DNA of 64,000 nucleotides from Bacillus nitratireducens (GTDB lineage: Bacteria; Bacillota; Bacilli; Bacillales; Bacillaceae_G), in contig NZ_MAOC01000093.1 of assembly GCF_001884135.1 (NCBI RefSeq), positions 148,021 to 212,020 of the forward strand, written 5' to 3'. The notes beneath the pieces are model-generated. The model did not search any database and was not told the origin of the DNA. It was given only the letters and a program-made list of their open reading frames with translations. The first letter of the stretch is position 1, and each line of letters begins with the position of its first letter. Below are positions 44,247 through 53,782 of this stretch, one piece after another. The translations under genes were made by a program, and so were the position numbers.

Positions 44247-45662
44247 TTAGTTTATTCCCTGAGTTATATTTTTTTTCTGTTCAAATGTGACAGCTTTTTT
44301 ATATTTCACTTGGTATAAAATGTAACAAATAATCATAAATGGAATCCCACAATAGAGAGCAATTCTTTGATCTGGAATGAAAGCTAAACTAACAAATGTA
44401 ATGAAATTGAGTGAGAAAGCTACGATTGGAACTATTGGATAAAGTGGTGTACGGTATTTTAAATCATTTATGTCGCCGCCATTTTTCACGAAATTTCTAC
44501 GGAAGAAAAACTGTGAAGCTGCAATCGACATCCAAACAACAACAGCAGCCATTGCTGCAATAGAAGTTAAAATTAAAAAGACAGTATCTGCTGCAAATAT
44601 ACTTGTTAATAAAGAAAGGCTTGCGAAAATCAGACTGAAAATTAACGCATTTAGTGGTACACCTCTTTTAGTTAACTTCGTAAAAGCTGGACTAGCCATT
44701 CCTTGTTTTGCCATCGCCCAAAGCATACGAGAATTTGCGTATAGACCAGAGTTAGCTACGGATAATACAGCTGTAATAATAACAAAGTTCATAATGTCCG
44801 CTGCATAAGGGATACCAGCCACATCAAATACAAGTACAAATGGACTTTCAACTAGATTAGCCTCTTGCCACGGGAGTAAACCTACAACAACTGATATCGC
44901 TAGGACGAAGAAGAATAGAGTTCGCCAAATTGTATTTTTGATTGCTTTTGGAATTGTTTTTTCAGGATTTTCACTTTCTCCTGAAGCAATTCCGATAAGC
45001 TCTGTTCCTTGGAATGAGTAATTAACTGTGATCATCGTAAGAAGAACAGCTAATGCACCGTTTGGAAATAGCCCGCCATTTTCAGTGAAATTGTGAAGCA
45101 TTGGAGCTGGCTTTCCATTAAAATCGAGGAGACCAAACATAACCGCTCCTCCAAGAACGATAAAGATAACAATCGTTGCCACTTTTACGCTAGCGAACCA
45201 AAATTCAGCTTCTGCATATGCCTTTGCTGATAAAGCGTTCACAAGAAAGAGTACTACTGCAAAAGTAACACACCAAATCCAAGAAGAAACGTCTGGAAAC
45301 CACCGTTTCATTAAAATGCTAACAGTCGTTAACTCTACCCCAACTGTAACAGCCCAATTTAACCAATACATCCAACCGACAACAAATCCAAAACCAGGTG
45401 AAATAAATTTGCTTGCGTAACTTTGGAAGGAACCCGCTTCTGGCATAGCTACTGACAATTCGCCAAGACATAACATCGTTAAATACATAACGAAACCACC
45501 GACTAAAAATGCAAGAATAGCACCACCAGGTCCAGCGTTATGGACGATTTGACCAGAGCCCATAAATAGCCCAGTTCCGATAACTCCACCAAGTGCAATC
45601 ATAAATAGGTGTCTACTTTTCATTGTGCGTTTTAAATCTGTTTGTTCTACTTGTTGATTCAT
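44247..45662 (-). CDS. APC-family amino acid permease
   Basis: A 471-residue permease with 12 hydrophobic segments and APC signatures: [38 protein letters not shown] and [22 protein letters not shown]. It resembles LysP and aromatic- or D-amino-acid permeases; the substrate is unknown. A good AGGGGCA site precedes the start. Two copies of a dyad (45814, 45841) shared with bdhA lie about 150-190 bases upstream. Confidence 0.87.
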   Translation of the reverse strand: MNQQVEQTDLKRTMKSRHLFMIALGGVIGTGLFMGSGQIVHNAGPGGAILAFLVGGFVMYLTMLCLGELSVAMPEAGSFQSYASKFISPGFGFVVGWMYWLNWAVTVGVELTTVSILMKRWFPDVSSWIWCVTFAVVLFLVNALSAKAYAEAEFWFASVKVATIVIFIVLGGAVMFGLLDFNGKPAPMLHNFTENGGLFPNGALAVLLTMITVNYSFQGTELIGIASGESENPEKTIPKAIKNTIWRTLFFFVLAISVVVGLLPWQEANLVESPFVLVFDVAGIPYAADIMNFVIITAVLSVANSGLYANSRMLWAMAKQGMASPAFTKLTKRGVPLNALIFSLIFASLSLLTSIFAADTVFLILTSIAAMAAVVVWMSIAASQFFFRRNFVKNGGDINDLKYRTPLYPIVPIVAFSLNFITFVSLAFIPDQRIALYCGIPFMIICYILYQVKYKKAVTFEQKKNITQGIN

Positions 45663-45813
45663 ATGCCCCTCACCCCATATTTTCCTGTATGTGTTAACTT
45701 GATTTCATTCTGGGCTTTTAATCATTAGTGGGGGATGAAAAACATACTCGGCTTATTTTGTTGTGAACTGAGTATGTAAAAGATAACTATGACTAAATAC
45801 CTTAGAATGTTTA

Positions 45814-45826
45814 TTAACCTAGTGAA
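45814..45826 (-). promoter_or_regulatory. Operator-like dyad, copy 1
   Basis: TTAACCTAGTGAA is the reverse complement of the core TTCACCAGGTTAA of the bdhA dyad, with one mismatch. With copy 2 it also makes an inverted repeat with G-U pairing in minus-strand RNA. Confidence 0.5.
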
Positions 45827-45840
45827 ATAAATTCAGTTAC

Positions 45841-45853
45841 TTCACCAGGTTAA
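45841..45853 (-). promoter_or_regulatory. Operator-like dyad, copy 2
   Basis: TTCACCAGGTTAA is identical to the core of the dyad at the bdhA start (12398-12410); identity extends two bases further left (AC). The centres of copies 1 and 2 are 27 bases apart. Confidence 0.55.
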
Positions 45854-46041
45854 TAATTTCCATTTTAGCAAAAGAATCTGAAAAAGTATATTGTTTTTTC
45901 TTTTTATTAAAAATAATTAGAATTTTAAAACGATATCTGTGAATAATAATTCACAGAATCTTTCTAGCAAACTAGTAAGAAGAAAGGTACAATGATAGGA
46001 GGTAGATCTGTAAAATAATAATTAATGGAGTCTTGTTTAAA

Positions 46042-46752
46042 ATGAAAAAGTTAAAATATGTTTTTGTTTTTGGAATTATATTTGCTGCCGCGTTTTTTAT
46101 AGGGAAAGATAAAATTATACAAAAGGCGCAAGTGTTCCGTTTAGAGTTTCTATCTGAAATGAAAGAAGCGGCTATGATTGAAAATGTTCCGTTTATAAAG
46201 CAGTTACCAGAATTACCTCGTGGATGTGAAGTTACAAGTTTGGCTATGTTGCTGCAATACAAAGGTATACAAGTAGATAAGATGCAACTTGCTAGCGAAA
46301 TTCATCGTGTTCCATTTAAACAAAATGGTTTACGTGGAAATCCTTATGAGGGGTTCGTTGGAAATATTTATACTAAGGCAGAGCCAGGCTATGGTGTATA
46401 TAATCAACCCATTTTTAATTTAGCGGAAAAATATGTTCCTGAAAAAGTAGTTAATTTAACAGGTAGAGACGTGCAAGATACATATAAAGTAGTTAGTTCC
46501 GGTTCGCCAGTATGGGTCATTATTAATACAACGTTTAAGCCACTAGATGAGAGTAGTTTTGAAACATGGAATACAAGCTCTGGCAAAGTGAAAATTACAT
46601 ATTTTGAGCATAGTGTAGTAGTGGTTGGATACGATCAAAACTTTGTATATGTAAATGATCCTCTAAAAAACAATCCACGTTTCGCTGTTCCACGAGCAGA
46701 ATTTGAGCAAGCTTGGGAGCAAATGGGGAAACAAGCTATTACTATTTTATAA
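46042..46752 (+). CDS. C39-like (BtrH-type) cysteine peptidase family protein, membrane-anchored or secreted
   Basis: About 236 residues with an N-terminal hydrophobic anchor and a C39-like domain. The catalytic Cys region is LPRGCEVTSLAMLLQYKG (residues about 65-82), the His is in YFEHSVVVVGYD, and VNDPL follows. This is the peptidase_C39_2 pattern seen in many secreted Bacillus proteins, where peptidase activity is not proven. ATG 46042 follows GGAG by 11 bases; the TTG at 46033 lacks spacing. It precedes the amidohydrolase gene but has its own terminator. Confidence 0.8.
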   Translation: MKKLKYVFVFGIIFAAAFFIGKDKIIQKAQVFRLEFLSEMKEAAMIENVPFIKQLPELPRGCEVTSLAMLLQYKGIQVDKMQLASEIHRVPFKQNGLRGNPYEGFVGNIYTKAEPGYGVYNQPIFNLAEKYVPEKVVNLTGRDVQDTYKVVSSGSPVWVIINTTFKPLDESSFETWNTSSGKVKITYFEHSVVVVGYDQNFVYVNDPLKNNPRFAVPRAEFEQAWEQMGKQAITIL

Positions 46753-46757
46753 AAGTG

Positions 46758-46783
46758 AAAAGTCATCTTGAGGATGGCTTTTT
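46758..46783 (+). terminator. Terminator after the C39-like gene
   Basis: AAAGTCATC and GATGGCTTT with one G-T pair, around TTGAG, and a T run. Confidence 0.7.
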
Positions 46784-46883
46784 ATTTTCATTCCCTTAAG
46801 ATAGAAAATTCAGAAGATTCTTTTAAAAGTTAACAATTCACGCTATAATAACATTTAACTTGATGAAGAAGGGGAGAAGAGAA

Positions 46884-48059
46884 ATGGATGTCGCAAAGGA
46901 ACTTGTTTTATCAAAGAATCAGTTGATTGAGTGGAGAAGGCATTTTCATAAGTATCCAGAGTTATCTTTTCAAGAGGAAAAAACATCTCAATTTGTATTC
47001 GACATACTTCGGAAAATCCCGTATTTAGAAGTTTCACGACCTACTAAATATAGTGTAATGGCAAGGTTAATTGGTAAGCAGCCTGGTAAAACCATCGCGG
47101 TTCGTGCTGATATGGATGCTCTTCCTATTCATGAAGAAAATAAATTTGATTTTATTTCTACATATCCAGGTGTGATGCATGCGTGTGGTCACGATGGTCA
47201 CATGGCAATATTGCTTGGTGTAGTACATAAGTTGGTAGAGGAAAGAGAGAAAGTTAAAGGAGAGATTCGCTTTTTATTTCAACATGCAGAAGAAAACTTT
47301 CCGGGTGGTGCAGAAGAAATGGTCGCAGCGGGAGTGATGGAAGGTGTGGATTACATTATTGGTGCTCATCTTTGGGCGTCATTAGAGGTTGGGAAAATAG
47401 GTGTAATTTATGGTCCTGCGATGGCGGCACCGGACGTTTTTAAAATTACGATAGAGGGAAAAGGTGGGCATGCTGGAATTCCGCACGAAACAGTTGATAG
47501 TATCTCCATTGGTGCACAAGTTGTTTCGCAAGTCCAGCAAATTGTATCGCGCCTCACGAACCCGTTAGATTCTCTCGTAGTATCTGTTACGCAATTTCAT
47601 TCAGGGACAACCCATAATGTTATCCCTGAACAAGCGGAGATTGAGGGGACAGTGAGAAGTTTAAGGCATGAATTAAGAGAGGAAACAAAGGAGAAGCTTG
47701 AACGGATTGTCAAACATATTACAGAATCATACGGTGCTAAGTATACATTTTCTTATGAGTATGGATATCGACCAGTTGTGAACGATTATGAAGTTACAGA
47801 GCTTATTGAACATACGGCATTACAGCTGTATGGAAGAGAAGGAGTTGTTCGTTTACAACCAACGATGGCAGGAGAAGATTTTTCGGCATTTTTACAAAAG
47901 GCACCAGGGACGTTCTTTTTTATAGGGGCAGGCAATGAAGAGAAGGGAATTATATATCCGCATCACCATCCTCGTTTTACAATTGACGAAGATGCATTAC
48001 CAATTGGAATGGAAGTCTTTGTATCATCCATTATGAATTTGATAAGTAAAGGAGAATGA
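46884..48059 (+). CDS. M20D amidohydrolase (N-acyl-amino acid or IAA-amino acid hydrolase family)
   Basis: A 391-residue metal-dependent hydrolase. Motifs of the M20D family are clear: RRHFHKYPELSFQEEKT, AVRADMDALPIHEEN, HACGHDGHMAILLG and a late GEDFSAFLQKAPG. It removes acyl groups from amino acids or similar amides in the cytoplasm. ATG 46884 lies five bases after GGGGAGAAG; the upstream 46860 start has none. The DUF3311 and symporter genes follow within one operon, so the symporter may import the substrate. Confidence 0.88.
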   Translation: MDVAKELVLSKNQLIEWRRHFHKYPELSFQEEKTSQFVFDILRKIPYLEVSRPTKYSVMARLIGKQPGKTIAVRADMDALPIHEENKFDFISTYPGVMHACGHDGHMAILLGVVHKLVEEREKVKGEIRFLFQHAEENFPGGAEEMVAAGVMEGVDYIIGAHLWASLEVGKIGVIYGPAMAAPDVFKITIEGKGGHAGIPHETVDSISIGAQVVSQVQQIVSRLTNPLDSLVVSVTQFHSGTTHNVIPEQAEIEGTVRSLRHELREETKEKLERIVKHITESYGAKYTFSYEYGYRPVVNDYEVTELIEHTALQLYGREGVVRLQPTMAGEDFSAFLQKAPGTFFFIGAGNEEKGIIYPHHHPRFTIDEDALPIGMEVFVSSIMNLISKGE

Positions 48060-48060
48060 G

Positions 48061-48258
48061 ATGAAGAAAATACACGTGCTAGCACTTATTCCAGTTCTTT
48101 GTTTAGTGATTGGACCAGTATTTGCAAATTCGGTCACTCCTTATGTACTTGGAATGCCATTTCTATTATTTTGGGTATTATTATCAGTGCTCATTACGTC
48201 TCTTTGTATGGGGCTTGTGTACGTATTCGACCCTGCTAATAAGGGGGATGTGAAATGA
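48061..48258 (+). CDS. DUF3311-like small membrane subunit
   Basis: 65 residues with two hydrophobic segments (ALIPVLCLVIGPVFAN and LLFWVLLSVLITSLCMGLVY), ending with a charged tail. It starts one base after the amidohydrolase stop and overlaps the symporter start by four bases. Small proteins of this kind regularly sit before sodium-solute symporters and act as their accessory subunit. Confidence 0.85.
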   Translation: MKKIHVLALIPVLCLVIGPVFANSVTPYVLGMPFLLFWVLLSVLITSLCMGLVYVFDPANKGDVK

Positions 48259-49727
48259 CAGCATTACTTATCATTATTTTATTCTTATTTTTAGCACTAT
48301 TTTTAGGGATTCGAGCACAACGTGGAAAAGATATGAATTTAGAGCAATGGTCAGTTGGAGGAAGAGGGTTTGGAACTATTTTTGTTTTTCTCCTTATGGC
48401 AGGCGAAATTTATACGACATTCACATTTTTAGGAGGAAGTGGCTGGGCGTATAGTAAAGGAGCTCCTACTTTTTATATTTTAGGGTATGGTGCATTAGCT
48501 TATATTTTATCGTATTTCTTATTGCCTCCAATTTGGAAATATGCAAAAGAGCATAACCTCGTTTCACAGTCCGATTTTTTTGCGAAAAAATATAGCAGTA
48601 AGACGCTTGGGATAATTGTTTCAATTATTGGTGTAATTTCTATCATCCCATATCTTGTTTTACAGCTAAAGGGATTAGGGATCATCGTTTCGGAAGCATC
48701 TTATGGAAGAGTATCACCAGTTATTGCAGTATGGATTGGTGCTATTGTTATAACTATATATGTAATGGTTTCAGGTATACATGGATCGGCTTGGACAGCT
48801 GCTTTGAAGGATATTATGATACTATTTATCGTTATGTTTTTAGGTATATATTTACCGTACCATTATTATGGAGGATTTCAGCCGATGTTCGAAGCTGTAG
48901 AAGCAGCGAAACCAGGTTTTTTATCTTTACCTGAAGAAGGAATGAGTATTTCTTGGTTTGTTTCTACTATTATATTAACGGCTCTTGGTTTCTATATGTG
49001 GCCCCATACATTCGCTTCTGCTTTCTCGGCAAAAAATGAAAAAGTATTTCGTAAAAATGCGGCAATTATGCCACTGTATTCTTTAGTTTTACTTTTCGTA
49101 TTTTTTGCAGGGTTTGCTGCTATCTTGCAAGTTCCAGGGTTAAAGGGAGCGGATGTAGATCTTTCATTATTCCGTCTGGCTCTTCAAACGTTTGATCCAT
49201 GGTTTATTGGTATTATTGGTAGTGCAGGAGTGTTAACGGCATTAGTTCCAGGTTCCATGCTTGTTATGGCGGCATCTACGTTGTTAGCAAAAAATATTTA
49301 CCGAACAATGGTGCCATCTGCTTCAGATAGACAAGTTGCAAAAGCAGCTAAGTTATTTGTACCTGTCGTAACGTTTGTTGCAGTATTGTTTACATTTAAA
49401 GGAGGAGAAACGATAGGTGCTCTTCTTTTAATGGGGTACAGTATAGTTACGCAACTTTTCCCTGCGCTTGTATGTAGTTTGTTTCCTCGTCAAATTATTA
49501 CGAAACAAGGTGCGATTGCGGGGATGGGAATTGGGTTGTTAATTGTCGCATATATCACTTTATCTGGTTCTACTATAGCTACGATGTTTCCGGGTGTCCC
49601 GCAGTATATGAAAGATTTGAATGTAGGTATAGTCGCGTTATTAGTTAACATTATTGTGATGTTTGTAGTTAGTGGATTCACAAGAAATGTATCTGTAAAC
49701 ACCGACAATATAATAGTAGAAAAGTAA
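48255..49727 (+). CDS. Sodium:solute symporter (SSF family)
   Basis: A 490-residue symporter with about 13 TM segments. The early motif RAQRGKDMNLEQWSVGGRGFG and the helix-2 region (FTFLGGSGWAYSKGAP) are typical of the SSF group with a partner DUF3311 protein. It should couple Na+ to import of an organic solute; its operon mate suggests an acyl amino acid or another amide, which is inference. Confidence 0.87.
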   Translation: MTALLIIILFLFLALFLGIRAQRGKDMNLEQWSVGGRGFGTIFVFLLMAGEIYTTFTFLGGSGWAYSKGAPTFYILGYGALAYILSYFLLPPIWKYAKEHNLVSQSDFFAKKYSSKTLGIIVSIIGVISIIPYLVLQLKGLGIIVSEASYGRVSPVIAVWIGAIVITIYVMVSGIHGSAWTAALKDIMILFIVMFLGIYLPYHYYGGFQPMFEAVEAAKPGFLSLPEEGMSISWFVSTIILTALGFYMWPHTFASAFSAKNEKVFRKNAAIMPLYSLVLLFVFFAGFAAILQVPGLKGADVDLSLFRLALQTFDPWFIGIIGSAGVLTALVPGSMLVMAASTLLAKNIYRTMVPSASDRQVAKAAKLFVPVVTFVAVLFTFKGGETIGALLLMGYSIVTQLFPALVCSLFPRQIITKQGAIAGMGIGLLIVAYITLSGSTIATMFPGVPQYMKDLNVGIVALLVNIIVMFVVSGFTRNVSVNTDNIIVEK

Positions 49728-49737
49728 TTCGTGTGTT

Positions 49738-49770
49738 AGAGCTATCTTCGAAAAGAGATAGCTCTTTTTT
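49738..49770 (+). terminator. Intrinsic terminator after the symporter operon
   Basis: AGAGCTATCT and AGATAGCTCT with T run. Confidence 0.9.
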
Positions 49771-49828
49771 GTATATATTTTCTTCTATTAGCGGAATCTA
49801 ACTAAAAACTTGTTGAAAAGGAAGTTAG

Positions 49829-51307
49829 GTGGGGAAATTGTTAGAGCTAAAAGGTAACTTGTTTGAAGTTATGAAGGAAATTAGAGATGAGTTAGGTTCA
49901 CCTAATGATTTAACAATTAGAGAAGTTGCTCTTGCTGGTAGTTTTACACGTTGTGCGGTTGTTTTTTTATGTGGATTGACAGATAAGGATAATGTTTATA
50001 AATATGTAGTTCGTACACTTCAATATGAAGAAATACCAAATGAAGCAGCTGTGGTTCAGACATTATTGGATCGTTTTATTTCTATTGCAGAAGTCGGTAT
50101 GAAGACGACTTTTCCAGATATTATAAATGCGGTTTTAGCAGGAGATACAGTCATATTAATTGATAATATTCAAACGGCTATTGTTGTTAACAGTAGAGCT
50201 TGGGAGAAAAGAAGTCTAGAGCCTCCAGTGACAGAAGATTTAATACGTGGACCGAGAGTTGGATTAAATGAAGATATTAATGTGAACAAAATGCTAATTC
50301 GCCGTGGTTTACGTGATCCGAAGTTACGGTTTCAATCTTATATTATGGGGAAACGATCGCAGAAAGAAGTAACCCTAGTATATATAGAAGATATTATTAA
50401 CCCTTATATTGTAAAAGAACTAGATCGGCGTCTTCAATCCATAGTGACAGATGTCATTTTTGAGACAGGAACGATTGAGCAATTAATTCAAGATAATAAT
50501 TTGTCGCCGTTTCCGCAGTTTTTAAATACAGAAAGACCAGATAATATAGTGGCTGCATTGGCGAAAGGGAAAGCGGCCATTTTAGTAGATGGGTCACCAT
50601 TTGCTCTTATAGCTCCACTAGTATTTGTTGATATTTTTCAATCTGTAGAAGATCATTATGAGCGTTGGATAATTGGAACGTTACTAAGAATTTTACGTAT
50701 GGGATCAGGTATCGCTGCTGTTTTATTACCTGCCATGTACGTAGCGCTTGTATCGTATCATCAAGGGCTTATTCCATCTAAACTAGCTTATTCCATTGCG
50801 GGAGCGAGAGAAGGGGTGCCGTTTCCTGCTTATATAGAAACGTTAATGATGGCATTAACGATGGAATTAATACGAGAAGCCGGGATTAGGCTTCCGAAAC
50901 CGATGGGGCAAACAATTGGCATCGTAGGTGGTCTTGTAATTGGAGAAGCGGCAGTAAATGCAGGGATTGTAAATCCGTTTTTAGTAATTATTATTGCGGT
51001 TACCGCAATTGCTACATTTTCACTGCCTGTGTATAGTATTACGATTACGTTTAGGATTTTACTTTTCGTTTTTGTATTAGCCGCGACTGCTTTTGGATTG
51101 TACGGGATTATTTTAGCTCTTATTGCACTTGCGATCCATATTACAAATTTAAAGAGTGTTGGGGTACCGTATACAACACCTATTGCTCCTGCTTTTTATA
51201 AAGATTGGGAAGAAGAATTGGTTCGCCTACCAAAATCAATGTTAAAAGAGAGGCCAGAATATTTACAAACGAAAGACTCTACACTACGTCCAAAGGAGCG
51301 AGAGTAA
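49829..51307 (+). CDS. gerLA: Spore germinant receptor A subunit (GerA family)
   Basis: A 492-residue GerA-type subunit of an inner-membrane germinant receptor in spores. It has a soluble N-terminal domain (residues about 1-245) with the typical RGPRVGLNEDINVNKMLIRRGL in part, LVYIEDIINP and GSPFALIAP motifs, followed by four to five TM segments (with PAMYVALVSYHQGLIP) and the C-terminal tail. GTG 49829 fits AAGGAAG. The symbol is inferred from its place relative to plcB-sph, as I recall it for the gerL operon of B. cereus ATCC 14579; other GerA operons cannot be excluded. Confidence 0.85.
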   Translation: MGKLLELKGNLFEVMKEIRDELGSPNDLTIREVALAGSFTRCAVVFLCGLTDKDNVYKYVVRTLQYEEIPNEAAVVQTLLDRFISIAEVGMKTTFPDIINAVLAGDTVILIDNIQTAIVVNSRAWEKRSLEPPVTEDLIRGPRVGLNEDINVNKMLIRRGLRDPKLRFQSYIMGKRSQKEVTLVYIEDIINPYIVKELDRRLQSIVTDVIFETGTIEQLIQDNNLSPFPQFLNTERPDNIVAALAKGKAAILVDGSPFALIAPLVFVDIFQSVEDHYERWIIGTLLRILRMGSGIAAVLLPAMYVALVSYHQGLIPSKLAYSIAGAREGVPFPAYIETLMMALTMELIREAGIRLPKPMGQTIGIVGGLVIGEAAVNAGIVNPFLVIIIAVTAIATFSLPVYSITITFRILLFVFVLAATAFGLYGIILALIALAIHITNLKSVGVPYTTPIAPAFYKDWEEELVRLPKSMLKERPEYLQTKDSTLRPKERE

Positions 51308-52432
51308 TTGAAGCCATTTGAATATGGGGATGAAGAAATTGGATCTCGGGAACTTGGTTTTGCGGTATCGTCAACAATTATCGGTATAGGTGCATTATCT
51401 ATGCCTCGAGATATTGCTATGCAAACTTTATTTTCAGACGGTTGGATTATTTTACTTTTGGGTGGATTGATATGTGCGGTTTTAGGTTGGTTTGTAACGA
51501 GGATAGCTATTTTATTCCCAAAACAAAACTTTGTTCAATATACAAGTGCACATTTGACGAAGCCTGTTGCATACACAATTAGTAGCATTTTAGTATTAAC
51601 ATTTGCTGCTTTGACCGCATATGAATCGCGAATGATTGCAATTATTTCACAAACGTATTTATTTAGTGATACACCAATACAGCTACTTTCTTTCTTCTTC
51701 TTATTAGTTGTTATTTATGGAGTAGCAGGATCGAGAGCGGCTTTAGTAAGGTTAAATGTTCTATTCTTACCTATCGTGTTCATTGCGATAGTGTTGCTTT
51801 CTTTATTGAATGTGAATTTAATGGAAATAAACAATTTACTACCGGCTTTTCAAACGAACGCAAGTCAGTATGCTGTAGGAGTTAAAAATTCTATTTTCAC
51901 ATTTATCGGATTTGAGGTAGCTCTGTTTTATGCTGTGATGTTGAACGATAAGACAGCGAAAAAAGCGCCAATGGCAGTTGCAAAAGCAGTGATGGTAAAT
52001 GTGCTGTCATACATTTTAATTTATGTAACTTGTATTAGCGTTTTTACGTATATGACAACCCGTGGATTAACGTATCCAACAATTGAATTGGGTAAAGAAA
52101 TTGAAATTGGTGGAGGTTTTTTAGAAAGATTTGATGCCATTTTTTTTACTACTTGGATTATTACTATTTATAACACTACAGCAATGTATTATGACGTCGC
52201 ATCTTTATTATTTTGCGCTATGTTTCCGAAAGTGAAGAAACATATTTTCATTTTTGTAAGTGCCCCGATTATTTTTATGGCGAATATGATACCTAGTAAT
52301 TTGAATACTTTGTCAAGTTACGGGACTTATTTAGCTTGGATAGATATGGGGTTTGTCGTGCTAGCGCCTTTGTTAGTTTTTATTGTATATAAAATAAAAA
52401 GAAGGAATGGTAGAAATGAAACACCTTCTTAA
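51308..52432 (+). CDS. gerLB: Spore germinant receptor B subunit (permease-like)
   Basis: A 374-residue GerB-type subunit with 10 TM segments, of the APC superfamily; it holds the germinant-binding pocket. Family features include [17 protein letters not shown] at the start and [14 protein letters not shown] near the end. The start is TTG 51308, directly after the gerLA stop, with AAGGAG nine bases upstream. The 3' end overlaps gerLC by 17 bases. Confidence 0.85.
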   Translation: MKPFEYGDEEIGSRELGFAVSSTIIGIGALSMPRDIAMQTLFSDGWIILLLGGLICAVLGWFVTRIAILFPKQNFVQYTSAHLTKPVAYTISSILVLTFAALTAYESRMIAIISQTYLFSDTPIQLLSFFFLLVVIYGVAGSRAALVRLNVLFLPIVFIAIVLLSLLNVNLMEINNLLPAFQTNASQYAVGVKNSIFTFIGFEVALFYAVMLNDKTAKKAPMAVAKAVMVNVLSYILIYVTCISVFTYMTTRGLTYPTIELGKEIEIGGGFLERFDAIFFTTWIITIYNTTAMYYDVASLLFCAMFPKVKKHIFIFVSAPIIFMANMIPSNLNTLSSYGTYLAWIDMGFVVLAPLLVFIVYKIKRRNGRNETPS

Positions 52433-53582
52433 AATTATAATGGTTATGGTTTTAGCTGGATCTATAAGTGGATGCTCTGAGCTAGAAGAAATAGAAGAAA
52501 GAGGATTTGTAGTAGGTGCAGCTTACGATATTGTGAAGGCAAAGAAATCAAATCCAATTATGAAAGGGACGTATCAGATGGTACTTCCCAGTAAGTTAGC
52601 GCAACAAGGTGGCCAAGGCGGTGGAGATAGTGAAAATTATATTAACGTTAGTGCGAAAGCAGATAGTGTCTTTGAGCAAATACGAATTATTGCTAAAAAA
52701 ATTAGTCGCTCATTATTCTTTCCGCATATACAAGTGATAATTTTTTCTAAAGATTTACTAGCGAATCCATATGTTTTACAAAATACATTAGATGTATATA
52801 TTCGCGATCATGAGATGAGAAGAAATATTCGTTTGTTCGTTTCTGAGAAAAATGCAGAAGCTATTTTAAAGCAGAGTGCCAAGCCTGAGAACTTACCGGC
52901 ACAGTATATTGATATGTTAGCTGAGCATCCTCCGAAAAATGCTCAAATGGTTGAAGCTGCAAGAATTGGTGAGGTACAGCAAAAAATGATTTCTAACCAA
53001 AGTTTCGTATTACCTATTCTCGAACTAACAAAACAAGGGGTACAAATGAACGGGGCAGCGTTGTTTCGAGGGAAGGATAATAAGTGTGTAGGTAGTTTGA
53101 ATGGAGAAGAAACATTTGGAATGAATTATATAATAGGTAAGAAAATTGGAGGGTTCTTTACCGTTCGTAAAAAAGACCAGCTTATTACATATGAAATTCA
53201 TAAGATGCATCGAAAGATTAAAGTATCTACAGAAAATGCCACAAAACCGAAGTTTGATATTTATTTATCTTTGGAAGGCACTTTAGCTGAGTTACACTTT
53301 AGTGATCATAAACAAATTATGAATGAAGATCGATTGAAGAAAACCATTGCGGAGGAAATGGAGAAGCGTATCCAAAAATCGATTAAGCTTGTTCAAAAAA
53401 AATATAAGGTAGATGTATTAGCGTTAGGGGAAGTATATAAGCGGCATAATTATAAAGAATGGAAGAAGATAGATAAGAATTGGGATCAAGGTGAAAATTA
53501 CTTTAGTAATGCTGAGGTTACTGTTCATGTTCATCCGACAATTGAGCATTCCGGTTCAGCCTTACCGAAAAGAGTGAAATAA
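52416..53582 (+). CDS. gerLC: Spore germinant receptor C subunit (lipoprotein)
   Basis: A 388-residue GerC-type lipoprotein on the outer face of the spore inner membrane, with lipobox ISGC at about residue 20. Family motifs include [16 protein letters not shown] and [17 protein letters not shown] 52416 lies nine bases after AAGGA, so it is preferred to 52407. It overlaps gerLB. A small fourth gene begins 11 bases after its stop. Confidence 0.86.
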   Translation: MKHLLKIIMVMVLAGSISGCSELEEIEERGFVVGAAYDIVKAKKSNPIMKGTYQMVLPSKLAQQGGQGGGDSENYINVSAKADSVFEQIRIIAKKISRSLFFPHIQVIIFSKDLLANPYVLQNTLDVYIRDHEMRRNIRLFVSEKNAEAILKQSAKPENLPAQYIDMLAEHPPKNAQMVEAARIGEVQQKMISNQSFVLPILELTKQGVQMNGAALFRGKDNKCVGSLNGEETFGMNYIIGKKIGGFFTVRKKDQLITYEIHKMHRKIKVSTENATKPKFDIYLSLEGTLAELHFSDHKQIMNEDRLKKTIAEEMEKRIQKSIKLVQKKYKVDVLALGEVYKRHNYKEWKKIDKNWDQGENYFSNAEVTVHVHPTIEHSGSALPKRVK

Positions 53583-53593
53583 GGTGATGTAAG

Positions 53594-53719
53594 TTGTTTA
53601 CTGGCCTAGGGATTATTTGTACGATATTAATGGCGGTTCTTCCGGGAGCTATATATTTCCTTCATAAAAAAATTTCAAATTATGGAGCGCAGCCATGGAA
53701 AAAAAAGAAACCTGAATAA
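53594..53719 (+). CDS. Small D-type subunit of the germinant receptor operon
   Basis: TTG 53594 opens a 41-codon frame: MFTGLGIICTILMAVLPGAI at the N-terminus is a TM helix, followed by YFLHKKISNYGA and a Lys-rich end. It has an AAGGTGATG site 7-12 bases upstream and follows gerLC by 11 bases. The coding region ends at 53719, inside the left arm of the terminator. Small one- or two-TM D subunits are known in other GerA-type operons and modulate receptor function; homology to them is inference from position and shape. Confidence 0.6.
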   Translation: MFTGLGIICTILMAVLPGAIYFLHKKISNYGAQPWKKKKPE

Positions 53720-53733
53720 ATTCAGGTTTCTTT
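53705..53733. terminator. Bidirectional terminator between the ger operon and feoB
   Basis: AAGAAACCTGAAT and ATTCAGGTTTCTT around AA, with A and T runs outside. The arms include the stop codon of the small D-type gene. Confidence 0.9.
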
Positions 53734-53782
53734 CGCGCAAAGCATATGTGAAGGGGGATACCTTCTATGTATGCTTTGTTTT

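Larger units (their letters stand above)
45663..46041. other. Divergent intergenic region with two operator-like dyads
   Basis: This spacer serves the minus-strand permease and the plus-strand C39-like gene. It holds the operator-like copies at 45814-45826 and 45841-45853; no coding sequence is seen. Confidence 0.6.

Noticed and set aside
45818-45836. Rex-like site (GTGAAATAAATTCA)
   Set aside because: Only the left half fits the Rex consensus; the right half lacks CACAA. The TTCACCAGGTTAA dyad explains the symmetry better.
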